From Notolepis coatsorum (lineage: Eukaryota > Chordata > Actinopteri > Aulopiformes > Paralepididae), in contig OZ020589.1 in the NCBI GenBank assembly GCA_963971535.1, positions 54,627,743 to 54,691,742 on the forward strand: a DNA stretch of 64,000 bases. Direction: 5' to 3'. The notes under the pieces are model-generated. The model was not told the origin of the DNA and did no database searches. It was given only the letters and a program-made list of their open reading frames with translations. The position numbers and the translations under genes were made by a program. Shown here piece by piece: positions 11,724-22,500 of this stretch; within the stretch, counting starts at the first letter, position 1; each line of letters starts with the position of its first letter.

Positions 11724-12548
11724 CTAGATGAGTTCCAGCTGTCTTCTCTGTTCTGTGTAGATGTGTTCCAGTTGTCTTCTCTGTTCTGTGTAGATGTGTT
11801 CCAGCTGTCTTCTCTGTTCTGTGTAGATGTGTTCCAGCTGTCTTCTCTGTTCTGTGTAGATGTGTTCCAGCTGTCTTCTCTGTTCTGTGTAGATGTGTTC
11901 CAGCTGTCTTCTCTGTTCTGTGTAGATGTGTTCCAGCTGTCTTCTCTGTTCTGTCTAGATGAGTTCGAGCTGTCTTCTCTGTTCTGTGTAGATGTGTTCC
12001 AGCTGTCTTCTCTGTTCTGTGTAGATGTGTTCCAGCTGTCTTCTCTGTTTTGTGTAGATGTGTTCCAGCTGTCTTCTCTGTTCTGTGTAGATGTGTTCCT
12101 GCTGTCTTCTCTGTTCTGTGTAGATGTGTTCCAGCTGTCTTCTCTGTTCTGTGTAGATGTGTTCCAGCTGTCTTCTCTGTTCTGTGTAGATGTGTTCCAG
12201 CTGTCTTCTCTGTTCTGTGTAGATGTGTTGCAGCTGTCTTCTCTGTTCTGTGTAGATGTGTTCCAGCTGTCCTCTCTGTTCTGTGTAGATGTGTTCCAGC
12301 TGTCTTCTCTGTTCTGTGTAGATGTGTTCCAGCTGTCTTCTCTGTTCTGTGTAGATGTGTTCCAGCTGTCCTCTCTGTTCTGTGTAGATGTGTTCCAGCT
12401 GTCTTCTCTGTTCTCTGTAGATGTGTTCCAGCAGTCTTCTCTGTTCTGTGTAGATGTGTTCCAGCTGTCTTCTCTGTTCTGTGTAGATGTGTTCCAGCTG
12501 TCTTCTCTGTTCTGTGTAGATGTGTTCCAGCTGTCTTCTCTGTTCTGT
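11724..12548 (+). repeat. 33-bp minisatellite in the intron after the pyrin exon
   Basis: About 25 near-identical copies of a 33-bp unit built around TTCCAGCTGTCTTCTCTG. Because 33 is a multiple of three and the unit lacks stops in several frames, it creates open frames of more than 300 codons on both strands; these are artefacts. It starts 19 bp after the splice donor and resumes at 13519 beyond an L1 insertion. Confidence 0.95.
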
Positions 12549-13518
12549 TTTTTCTTTTTTTATTATTGCAAAACAAAAATTATTAAAAGTCAGTACTCAA
12601 CACACAATGCATAATGAAACTAACAATTAAGGTGGCTAAAATGACATGCAAGTACAGAAACAGAAAACAAAAAAAAGTCTATAATAATATTTTACCGTAT
12701 ACAGTGTATATCCAACGAAATTACCAATTATACCAATGCCTTATACAGGATATACCCCTAATACCTATTATCTAAAACCCTACACACATATGCTCCAGCT
12801 CGAACCCCCCCCCCCCCCCTCCCGGACCCCTCCTTGGATAGTACCTCCATTATCCCTCACTCCTAACCAGACACTACCATTATAAGCTAGCTTTTATTCT
12901 CTCCACCACTTCTAACCACATTGACATTTTGGATTAGTTGAGACCCAGAATTCTTGCTGTAGATATTTCTTGATAAATCACATCGAGATATGTAAGAAAC
13001 CAAACCTTCCGGCAAATTTTTTCCGGTTGAAACCAGCGTGATGCGATCAGTTTTTTAGCTACTGTGATACCCGATAAAACCAATCTCTTTAGCTGTGGAT
13101 TTACTGCAAACTCAAAAACATCATTCAATAGTAATACAGAGGGGTGTACTGGTATATTCCAAGATACGAGTTTTGATAATTGATGGGTCACATCTTTCCA
13201 GAATGCCTTAACTGGTGGACAGTCCCAATACATGTACATAAATGTCCCTTCGTCTCCATTTGTACATTGGGAGCATTTTGAGTCTTGTTTAAGACCCATT
13301 CTGTTCAGTCTTATAGGAGTCAAGTATGTCCTGTGAATATAGTTAAGATTGATTTGTTGATGGTCCGGGTTCCTTGATGTAAGACGGACATTTGCCCATG
13401 CTCCTTGCAAATCAAAGTCACTTTCCAGGTCTGGTATATCCCTCCTCCAGACAGAGTCTAGTTGGAGGGTTTCATACGAGGACGTTAGTAATTGATAATA
13501 AAAACCTGATACAAAACC
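12549..13518 (-). mobile_element. 5'-truncated L1/Tx1-like retrotransposon inserted in the 33-bp minisatellite
   Basis: 970 bp inserted inside a repeat unit. The left side has a T-rich tract (poly-A of a minus-strand insertion). TCTTCTCTGTTCTGT ends at 12548 and occurs again at 13519-13533, the expected target duplication, though inside a repeat such a match is less decisive. The coding remnant is at 12934-13410. Confidence 0.75.
12934..13410 (-). pseudogene. C-terminal part of L1-like ORF2
   Basis: About 158 residues. LNYIHRTYLTPIRLNRMG, then KCSQCTNGDEGTFMYMYWDCPPVKAFW match the zinc-finger-like tail of fish L1/Tx1 ORF2 (C-x2-C ... H/C pattern) downstream of the reverse transcriptase. A single open frame, but with no endonuclease or RT, so dead on arrival. 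Confidence 0.7.
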
Positions 13519-13676
13519 TCTTCTCTGTTCTGTGTAGATGTGTTCCAGCAGTCCTCTCTGTTCTGTGTAGATGTGTTCCAGCTGTCCTCTCTGTTCTGTG
13601 TAGATGTGTTCCAGCTGTCTTCTCTGTTCTGTGTAGATGTGTTCCAGCTGTCTTCTCTGTTCTGTGTAGATGTGTT
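13519..13676 (+). repeat. 33-bp minisatellite, continuation
   Basis: Nearly five more copies of the same 33-bp unit after the L1 insertion, ending just before the T-rich acceptor tract of the next exon. Confidence 0.95.
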
Positions 13677-13706
13677 CTTACTTATTTTGTCTTATTTGTT
13701 CTCCAG

Positions 13707-13760
13707 CAGTCAGGGATGAGACAGGATCAACCTCCAAAGCATCTGGACCCATTGCAACTG
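13707..13760 (+). CDS. Short second coding exon of the NLR-type gene
   Basis: 54 bp after a pyrimidine-rich tract ending TTCTCCAG and before donor ACTG|GTAAAT. It takes over the phase-1 codon from the pyrin exon and reads AVRDETGSTSKASGPIAT, again ending in phase 1. A small linker exon between PYD and the NACHT exon is usual in fish NLRP-like genes. The acceptor could instead be three bases downstream (CAGCAG), which would drop one residue. Confidence 0.55.
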
Positions 13761-13856
13761 GTAAATTAAATATGAATTCTAAATGAATTGATCCTGATGT
13801 ACAGTAGGTGGAGAGACTCTAGTGATGATTGATTTTTGTAAATGATCTGTCTGCTG

Positions 13857-13978
13857 AATAAAAGTGGCCATTTCTGCCTGACATCAGAAAGGAAACTGTT
13901 TGACCTGAAGAAATATTCTGCATCAGAGGAGGGTCTTCTGGGACTGCTGCCAATGGTCAAAGCCTGCAGTACAGCTCT
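13857..13978 (+). pseudogene. Tail of the NACHT-bearing exon; NACHT itself absent
   Basis: Open for about 40 residues: KLFDLKKYSASEEGLLGLLPMVKACSTAL, then donor GCTCT|GTAAGT in phase 2. From memory of fish NLR proteins, this matches the end of the large FISNA-NACHT exon, just before the first LRR exon. An in-frame TGA lies directly upstream (13854-13856), and only ~96 bp separate this piece from the previous exon, so the ~1.5 kb with Walker A/B motifs is gone. The phase-2 donor fits the phase of the LRR exons from 33541. Confidence 0.55.
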
Positions 13979-14626
13979 GTAAGTATTCTGTCTAGATAAT
14001 TAACAGCTCTGTAAGTGTTCTGTCATATTTAGATAATGAATTGTTCTGTCTAGATAATATCTAGATAATTAACAGCTCGATAAGTGTTCTGTAATATCTA
14101 GATCATTTAGTGTTCTGTCTAGATAATATGTAGAAAAAGAAGTGTTCTGTCTAGATACTATCTATTCTAGATAATATGTGTGCTGTCTAGATAATGTCTA
14201 GGTAATATCTAGATAATTAACAGCTTGATAAGTGTTCTGTGATATCTAGATTATTTAGTGTTCTGTCTAGATAATATGTAGAAACTGAGGTGTTCTGTCT
14301 AGATACTATCTATTCTAGATAATAGGTGTGCTGTCTAGATAATGTCTAGGTAATATTCCCTTGATTAAATTCTGTAAGTAATTTCTGAAAAAAATGCTCT
14401 GAAGATGCTCTGTAATGTAATGTTAAATAGCGACCTCTAGGAAAAAAGCCCTGTTTGGTATTGTACTTTGTTTACATTTTTTGTTTTTGGTCTAATGTGT
14501 GGGTTGGAGTTTAGTAACTTATTATACAGTGAATTTCTCAAGACCTCTTCTCCGGAGGCTGAGGTGTGACCAGTAATATCAACCCCTCCCCCTATCCCCA
14601 CCCAACTCCATCTATATAGGTAGAAC
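13979..14626 (+). other. Intron with imperfect TAGATAAT-type repeats
   Basis: About 13985-14360 holds many imperfect copies of GTGTTCTGTCTAGATAATAT, including a longer ~170-bp repeated block (around 14060-14180 and 14215-14345). The rest is unremarkable. The last bases, TATATAGGTAGAAC, match the 39-bp minisatellite unit that resumes at 20029. Confidence 0.55.
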
Positions 14627-14914
14627 GATAGGTTATGACTATAACCAAGTTCTGTTAGTTAGGGGCGATGCTTGGCATCACACTGCACTATCTCGCGTAC
14701 GTGCACGCGTACTGAATAAACCACAAATGTACCTCTAATACCAGTATTAGTCTGACCACACCCCTCATCAGCTTACCTTCATAAGCAGGTGTGTGGTCAC
14801 CTGCTCTCCTCCTTCCCAAGCTTTCACCACAAGGTGAGGACAAGGGCTGCAGCGGCCGTCTGATGCCAAGCATCGCCCCTAACTAACAGAACTTGGTTAT
14901 AGTCATAACCTATC
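14627..14914. mobile_element. Foldback (MITE-like) element
   Basis: 288 bp whose ends, GATAGGTTATGACTATAACC and its complement, belong to inverted arms of about 55 bp. Interior sequence (about 14680-14830) is homologous, inverted, to the right end of the neighbouring element (19840-20000). It is flanked by AGAAC (left) and GTTCT (right), inverted rather than direct. Confidence 0.65.
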
Positions 14915-15444
14915 GTTCTGTATCGTTAGTGGCTTAGCTTGGCATCACACTGCACAAGGGAGGCCAAGCGGAGCCACTGGCTGACAAATACACCCCGCTG
15001 ACAGCCCCCCCACAACCATCAGAACAGGGAGGGCCGAGCCCCCCCGACCCCCCCTAATGGCGGGTAGCCCCCCTATTAGGGACGTCACGGGAGGGCGACG
15101 GACCCGACCGTGCGAAGAGGCACTCAAGCAACTCAACGCACAGGGTGAGCAGACCGTGGCTTGACCCCACGACTACACACACGCACAACCCGCATGCCAC
15201 CCGGGAACGAACGGAGGAACAACCTCGTTACTGCCCCCAGAATCACGGGGTCAAGGGCAAACCCAACCCCGTGGCAAGGCCGTAGCAGCGGAGCACGAAG
15301 GAAGACCCAGACCCACCAAAAGGACTGGACTCCCTAGAATGGGGGCCCGGAGAAGTCCATGATGCCAGCATCAAGACCCCACCAGGTGGGCACGTAGTGC
15401 CCCGCCCCCCACATCGCCAGCGTATTCGGACAAAGGCCCCTCAG

Positions 15445-15560
15445 TTACTGCACCTGGTATTCCCAGGCGGAATCCCATCCAAGTACTAACCAGGCCAGAA
15501 CCTGCTTAGCTTCCGAGATCGGACGAGATCGGGCGTGTTCAGGTCGGTATGGCCGTAAGC
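15445..15560 (-). pseudogene. 5S rRNA-like sequence, near full length
   Basis: Read on the minus strand it begins GCTTACGGCCATACC and keeps GCCCGATCTCGTCCGATC, GGAAGCTAAGCAGG and CTGGTTAGTACTTGGATGGG, ending near GGGAATACCAGGTGC. It spans about 116 of ~120 nt. Differences cluster at the start, after the A box (AGGTTCTGG where AGGGTCGGG is usual) and in the C box (GGGATTCCG where GGGAGACCG is usual). No T-run terminator follows. It lies inside element A, so I call it a 5S pseudogene or 5S-derived insertion. Confidence 0.8.
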
Positions 15561-16223
15561 CGAGCGGGCCCCGTCCCCCCAATAGTACACCGCCTGGCAC
15601 ACTGACCCTGCAGAACAGGCAGTCAGCATGGCCGTAAGCACACAAAAAAGGTTAACCAACGGAAGCAGGCAGCGCACCGGGGAAAAACCAGGCAACAGGC
15701 TGTTAACCCTAGCCTGGAGACTGCGGACGAGACAGGCGCCAGAGGGGACAGCTGAACACAGCCGCCCCGGCGGAAGGAGCGTAAGCTGGCGGTGTTGCAT
15801 GACCAAGCCTCCATTTAACAACCCCCACCCAGAGGGGTCGAGGCAGAGAAGGCTGACACGATTGGCAGACGTCATGAACGTGCAGGGGCACCCTCAAACG
15901 GTGAACCCGGGAGTTGACACTGCTCCAACACACCAGGGAATCAACCACCTCGGTGTTACCCAATGCGGTGGTTGTTCCTATAACCCCTCAAGAAAAAACT
16001 CCAAAACACACCTGCGGGTATACACCGGCTATACCGCAGTACAAGTGTTTCAGTTTCCAAAAAGGGTTAACCCAGGCCTACGGGTCGCAAACATCACTTC
16101 GGACCGGGCCTGGCGGTACGGGAAGCACAGGGTCACCAGAGGAGGTCAAAAAACCACCCCCACAGGCCCCTCTTCGCCATGCGTGAGAGAGGAGCGAAAA
16201 ATAATGGAGAACCAGCCCCCAAG

Positions 16224-16338
16224 CACACCGTACCTGGTATTCCCCGGCGGTCTCCCAACCAAGTACTAACCAGGACCAACCTGTGTAGCGGCCGAGATCC
16301 GACGAGATCGAGCGCGTACAGAACGGCATGGCTGTAAG
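16224..16338 (-). pseudogene. Second, more diverged 5S rRNA-like sequence
   Basis: Same orientation, about 780 bp from the first copy. GATCTCGTCGGATCTCGG, CTGGTTAGTACTTGG, TTGGGAGACCGCC and GGGAATACCAGGT are recognisable, but the A-box region is altered (CCGCTACACAGG). It keeps the C-box GAGACCG that the first copy has lost, so the two are independent rather than one a recent copy of the other. Confidence 0.65.
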
Positions 16339-17538
16339 CCATGACGACAGTGCTGAGTAAAAACATACCCAACCAGGGTCTCCATAGCGCTTAACCCTGT
16401 GACACCCAGACCGACCTGGCATTTTTCCCCCTGAAAAAAGCCCAAGTCCCTCAGGGTACCAGAACAGCAGATCTGCATCCCCGGCGGACAACGGGTTCAA
16501 CTGATCTGGACCAGCGTGACCAGAACCAGTCCCGTGCCCTAACCACGCCGACATGCCTACTCCAGGAGAAGGGCAGATATGCGTGTTGATCTTAACATGA
16601 AAAGAAGGCGCCACCCAGACGTTCGGACGAACCGCGCCCGGTGGCCCACCCCAAGGGCGTGAGACCCCACTACATATGTTCAGATCCATCCCGTCATCAT
16701 CCCCCAGACATGAACGAGAATCCGTCGACAACCCACCCAGGTCATGGGATGTGGTCGTCGGAAGAGGAAAAACCCCCATCTCAGTTGCTTTATAAAAACG
16801 CTGTTTCAACCACAAGCAACCAAGGCGTGCCAGTCAATCGCCTGTTTACAGCGAGCTAGCACTATACATGCGTCGGGACACACCCCCATCAATGAACAGG
16901 CTATTTAGACCTGTCATTGAATCCCCAAGGCGCCCAGGGGAACGACAAGAGGGGTGTGACACTCCCTAACTCCAACACTTCTGGAATAGAAAGAAGGAAG
17001 CATCAACAGTATGTATCCCAGTCTACACAGCCGGGGTAAAAAATGTTCACATTTTTACATCCCACCACCCTCCCATAGGAAAGAGACGGGGATCCCCAGA
17101 GAGACTTCCCACGCGAGCTGTACAGATTGAAAAGAATATATTGCACCTTGAGCCATGTAAAAAACTGGTTTTAGGGCCTCCGGGGAAGAGGCACTGAACC
17201 CATACACACTCAATAAACGAATTGAATCGAATATACATACAATAGAAAAGGACCCTTCTAGAGGGTCCACTCACTTTGACAATCTGAGGAGGAAGGCTCT
17301 GTACTCTGATGGAGGCTTCCTCACATGGAAGAAGGAGTCCGAACTCACAGAAGGCCTGAATAGGCGCTTGGTGAGGAGGAGCCCTGACCACCCCCCCTGA
17401 AAACAGATCCATCACATGGACCTGAACAGCACACGGAAGTCCTACCAACAGAGACGCGCACGGTGACATACTCTATGGCGGGGGAATTCCTGCGGTGCAC
17501 ACGCCCAATATACCAGGCCGTGGGACCAGGAACTCCCT

Positions 17539-17562
17539 CCCCCCCCCCCCCCCCCCCCCCCC
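17539..17562 (+). repeat. Poly-C tract in element A
   Basis: A run of about 24 cytosines. The related element at 53010 onward has a poly-G/T-rich run at 55205-55222, near the corresponding place. Confidence 0.8.
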
Positions 17563-17699
17563 GTAACGTGCCGAACCGCCACGTGACGGGAACCTTGAAG
17601 GACAGGGGGTGTACCCCTGACCGACAGAACAATGGGGAGAGGAAAGGTTACCAGTTCACCCCTTTACGACCCCACACCCATGATACGACGTAACGACAA

Positions 17700-19840
17700 A
17701 AAGAGAATATGACACAGTCATAGTCAGCTCTATGAAGCGTTTCACAGCTCCACACAGCGCATGAGCTAACCTGCTATCTGACTTTTACTAAGGAAAAACA
17801 CAGAATAGAGAGGGCTCTAAGAACCCCGGTCCAACATACACATGTGCTTCTGTGGCCAGTACAACCCAGTTGTAGGTCACATGACACACACAACCCATCA
17901 TCACCTACAAAAAAAAATGGCAAAAACACTCAACAGAGGAACGCCGTTTTTTTTCACAATGAGAGAATACATCATTCTTGATTAGTATCGACCACAGGCC
18001 TTGCTAAGCACACATGACAGCAACCAAACCAATTTCCCTTTAGGAAATAAGTTTCTCCAGCAGATTTAGCACAACCTCAGCAATCAAGCTAAGAGTTACA
18101 TCGTATCCCTACCACACAAAAGACACAATTAATGCACAACATGTCTGATAGGAGGTGATAAAGTCCCCAGGGAACCGGGGGGGAAAACACAATCCTCCTA
18201 TTTTACCCTCAATACGGCCAGTTAAAACAGGAAAACCTGTTAATGTGTGAACACACTGTTCATTGTCATTACAGTCTGAGAAAGAACATTCTTTTACTCA
18301 CTTGTCACCAAGCATAGCTTCATAGGTTAGTTGCCTTAGTAGTGAGTACACGGTACACATAAACACCATGATGTTTCTCACACAACAACCAGATCAATAC
18401 ATCACGATCTGCACGGAGAAGCTAACTGCCAGTGACAAAAACAGCTCACACATAACCCGCAACGTATCCCAAATGCATTGCAACAACACACGTTTTGGGA
18501 AAAAACACCGTTATTCACAATACATTTAGCAAAGTAAAACCAGAAGACGTGTTATGAGGTCTGGTCAACCCCGTTCCTACCCGGAACGCAGATCAGCGAA
18601 GTGCAGTCACAAGACACCGTAGAACACAGACGTCCTGTGTTGTTCGATCCGGGCAGCGTCGCCGCTCCAACCAGTCGCTACAGTCCTCTTTGTTGACGCA
18701 ATCCCCGTCCAGGCTCAGGGCAGGGTCGACGAAACATCCCCTGTCAAGGATGACGTCGCGGTCAAGAGTGTAAAACATGTTAAAATCAAAGCACGTTCAA
18801 CAGAAAAGCATCAAGCTAACGGCGATCAGAAGCGAGCTCCCGGCGGCGCGCGAGAAGCTAAGCTACCCCGCGCCAGCCATGGCCATAGCAGCAAGCTAAC
18901 GTTACCTAGCGACCACGACATGCTAGCCCCGCAGCTAACAGCTGACTGGCTAATAGTAGGCCTTAAGCAGGCCATGCAGCGATCCAGCAGGCTAACGCAG
19001 CAGTTAACAGCTGACTGGCTAACCGTAAGCTATGAACATGTAAACAATGACATAACACTCACCCAGACAGGCCGCCGTTCTGAACCTCTCCTCACTTTTT
19101 AAGAGAAAAGAGAAAACAAGATGTCAACACCGCTTCACAACGGTGACTTTACCACATCCGGCGGAATCAGCACAGTACCAACTGGCCTGTGTAGCTGACT
19201 TCGAACATGAATCTGCCGCTATCGCACATTACATGCACATATCCCCTCGTGAAGGAATACTCTCATTTGGATATGAAAGATGGGGCCTTAACACGGTGAC
19301 AGAGAGAATCCACTCGTCCAGAACACACAGGGATCACCAGTGTCAATGGTCGCGGCCCACTAGTTAAAACTATAATGGTCTCCAGACCAAGGCCTTCTGT
19401 TGCCTAGGCGGCTAAACAAAGGACCCTAGCCTGGGGCCGGTTTCCATAAACTTTGTCAAGTAGCCCCCATAGCACTAACAGACAAGTGGAGCCCGCCAGC
19501 AAACACTACTCACCCAACCTGGAACGCACCGCTTCTCACAACAGCGGCATGTCCGACAGTTCAGCTGTGGCCTGACAGGTTTCACCCCAACAAACACAGC
19601 AAGGAACTGCAGTTGAGAAGCATGCAGCGGCGTGCTCCCAATACGAAAACCGGTGGAGGGTTTTCAGAATGATCATCATCTTCTAGACACTCCAGTACGA
19701 AGACAATATCGCCGTATTTTCTCGAAAAATAGTGAGAGAGAAAATAAAGATATGATGTCAACGTATCCTTGTTTCCCAAGCTGTTCCTAATCCAATTTCT
19801 TCCATCATGGTGTCAAGTGTGGGGATCTACCGAGGCACTT
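17700..19840. other. Right interior of element A, no recognised coding content
   Basis: No transposase or host domain seen. A short direct repeat with GCTAACAGCTGACTGGCTAA occurs at about 18930 and 19000 in a CpG-rich patch (18830-18910). Open frames of about 60 codons at 18593-18778 and 19582-19779 (minus) have no recognisable domain. Confidence 0.4.
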
Positions 19841-20028
19841 CTTCCTTGTGGTGAAAGCGAGAAGGAGGAGAGCAGGTGACCACACACCTGCTTATGAAGG
19901 TAAGCTGATGAGGGGTGTGGTCAGACTAATACTGGTATTAGAGGTACATTTGTGGTTTATTCAGTACGCGTGCACGTACGCGAGATAGTGCAGTGTGATG
20001 CCAAGCTAAGCCACTAACGATACAGAAC

Positions 20029-21475
20029 AAGTTTAAGAGGTGTAGCAGGCAGATATACAGGTAGAACAAGGTTAAGAGGTGTAGCAGGTAGATATATAGG
20101 TAGAACAAGGTTAAGAGGTGTAGCAAGCAGATATACAGGTAGAACAAGTTTAAGAGGTGTAGCAGGTATATATATAGGTAGAACAAGTTTAAGAGGTGTA
20201 GCAGGTAGATATATATGTAGAACAAGGTTAAGAGGTGTAGCAGGTAGATATATAGGTAGAACAAGGTTAAGAGGTGTAGCAAGCAGATATACAGGTATAA
20301 CAAGTTTAAGAGGGGTAGCAGGTATATATACAGGTAGAACAAGTTTAAGAGGTGTAGCAGGTAGATATACAGGTAGAACAAGTTTGAGAGGTGTAGCAGG
20401 CAGATATACAGGTAGAACAAGGTTAAGAGGTGTAGCAGGGAGATATATAGGTAGAACAAGTTTGAGAGGTGTAGCAGGTAGATATATAGGTAGAGCAAGT
20501 TTGAGAGGTGTAGCAGGTAGATATATAGGTAGAACAAGTTTAAGAGGTCTAGCAGGTAGATATATAGGTGGAAACAAGTTTAAGAGGTCTAGCAGGTAGA
20601 TATATAGGTGGAAACAAGTTTGAGAGGTGTAGCAGGTAGATATATAGGTGGAAACAAGTTTAAGAGGTCTAGCAGGTAGATATATAGGTGGAAACAAGTT
20701 TGAGAGGTCTAGCAGGTAGATATATAGGTGGAAACAAGTTTAAGAGGTCTAGCAGGTAGATATATAGGTGGAACAAGTTTGAGAGGTGTAGCAGGTAGAT
20801 ATATAGGTAGAACAAGTTTAAGAGGTGTAGCAGGTAGATATATAGGTAGAACAAGTTTAAGAGGTGTAGCAGGTATATATATAGGTGGAACAAGTTTGAG
20901 AGGTGTAGCAGGTAGATATATAGGTAGAACAAGTTTAAGAGGTGTAGCAGGTAGATATAAACAGGTAGAACAAGTGTGAGAGGTGTAGCAGGGAGATATA
21001 TAGGTGGAAACAAGTTTGAGAGGTGTAGCAGGTAGATATAGGTAGAACAAGTTTAAGAGGTGTAGCAGGGAGATATATAGGTGGAAACAAGTTTGAGAGG
21101 TGTAGCAGGTAGATATATAGGTGCAAACAAGTTTGAATGGTGTAGCAGGTAGATATATAGGTGGAACAAGTTTAAGAGGTGTAGCAGGTAGATATATAGG
21201 TGGAAACAAGTTTGAATGGTGTAGCAGGTAGATATATAGGTAGAACAAGTTTAAGAGGTGTAGCAGGGAGATATACAGGTAGAACAAGGTTAAGAGGTGT
21301 AGCAGGTAGATATATAGGTAGAACAAGTTTAAGAGGTGTAGCAGGTAGATATATAGGTAGAACAAGTTTCAGAGGTGTATCAGGTAGATATATAGGTAGA
21401 ACAAGTTTAAGAGGTGTAGCAGGTGGATATACAGGTAGAACAAGTTTAAGAGGTGTAGCAGGTATATATACAGGT
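20029..21475 (+). repeat. 39-bp minisatellite
   Basis: About 37 copies of a 39-bp unit containing GGTAGAACAAGTTTAAGAGG. Units vary by TTTAAG/GTTAAG/TTTGAG and a few one-base insertions. Being 13 codons, it makes long open frames on both strands that are not genes. It is cut at 21475 by a BEL/Pao element, resumes at 27505, and is present again in the duplicated block at 30662. Confidence 0.95.
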
Positions 21476-21974
21476 TGTAGGAGCCATTCTTGAGTTATTT
21501 AATCTTTGAGTTTGTATCATGCAATTATTTGAATTATGAAAATGCTTTATGGATTACGAAATATGAAAACGAAAACTGTTAATTTGATTGACAAGTCATG
21601 ATATTATTTACACTGATTATCTTATTGTAACTATTCTTATGATTTGAAACTATGTGCACTTTCCCTTTAAAGAGACCTACCTGAGCTATCCACTGTGTGG
21701 TTTACCTTGATAAGGGGTGGTGGCTTGCGTGGGAGACGTGGACCGGGAAAGAAAACAGTTTTTGTACCGCACGAACGCACGCACGCAACGCAACGCACGC
21801 ATGTATTAGATATACGAGTTTTGTTTGTTTTGCTTATTGGAAATAAATGATTGATTCATTGTGACAGCCAAACGGATGGATCAGAATCTTTATTATGTGC
21901 GCGTAGACTAAAGCTATCCCCAGAGTGGAAGTGGCAAATACGAAAGACAACATTTTTTGTAAAAAGCCACTATA
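21476..21974 (+). repeat. 5' LTR of BEL/Pao 1
   Basis: 499 bp, aligned throughout with 27011-27504. It has AATAAA in GGAAATAAATGATTG as a likely polyadenylation signal. I did not recognise the primer-binding site after it (TTAAGTACAAAAACTC). Confidence 0.85.
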
Positions 21975-22500
21975 TTAAGTACAAAAACTCATGCTGATAT
22001 TAAAGTCTTTCGCCTGAAAGAAGAGGATTTCAACAAGGACACGTTCGCTTCACCCAGGACCCAGGGAGAAAGAGGATCCCCAACAACAACATTCTACAAG
22101 ATACTGCGTGGTCATGAGTAACGTTGCATTGCGCAACACATGGGAATCCCGCGGGGATATTATGAACTTGAATGAATTAATCTTGGATCCAACGTCATTG
22201 TGGAAGGGCTACCAGGGAGGTGGCTCTGATTCAATTATTCTCCGCTGTGGATACATTTGTTTGACCATAACGCACGGACTGTGTTTCATTGTGTTTCACA
22301 TGCATAATAATAAACACCGAAGCGTCTTTACGCATGGACTGTGTTTCATTGTGTTTCACAAGCATAATAATAAACACCAAAGCGTCTTTACGCATGGACT
22401 GTGGATGACATTTGCGGGAATTCTGAACTGTTAAACTGTTGACATTGCATCACTGACGCTGTCACACATTATTGTGATATTTCAACTATAATTAAAAATA
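21975..22500 (+). other. BEL/Pao 1 leader between LTR and gag
   Basis: No conserved coding sequence. A ~58-bp segment containing GGACTGTGTTTCATTGTG is repeated about two and a half times in tandem (22270-22405). Confidence 0.55.

Larger units (their letters stand above)
14915..20028. mobile_element. Large element 'A' with 41-bp perfect terminal inverted repeats
   Basis: Positions 14915-14955 and 19988-20028 are perfect inverted copies starting GTTCTGTATCGTTAGTGG. The GC-rich interior has no transposase I recognise; its open frames look like chance products of GC-rich sequence. A second family member occupies 53010-55236 plus 63631 onward, sharing several blocks (for example GCACAGGGTGAGCAGACCGT and AAAAAGGGTTAACCCAG). 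This copy also holds two 5S rRNA-like segments that the other lacks. It sits within the 39-bp minisatellite. I could not assign a superfamily. Confidence 0.6.

Noticed and set aside
11620..12614. Three overlapping repeat-protein frames of 178-318 codons
   Set aside because: Produced by a 33-bp minisatellite whose unit is 11 codons without stops; open on both strands equally.
15628..16815. Frames of 213 (plus) and 245 (minus) codons in element A
   Set aside because: GC-rich sequence, overlapping on opposite strands, not conserved in element B, no domain recognised.
19938..21493. Repeat-protein frames of 100-227 codons on both strands
   Set aside because: Produced by the 39-bp (13-codon) minisatellite; no start context or domain.
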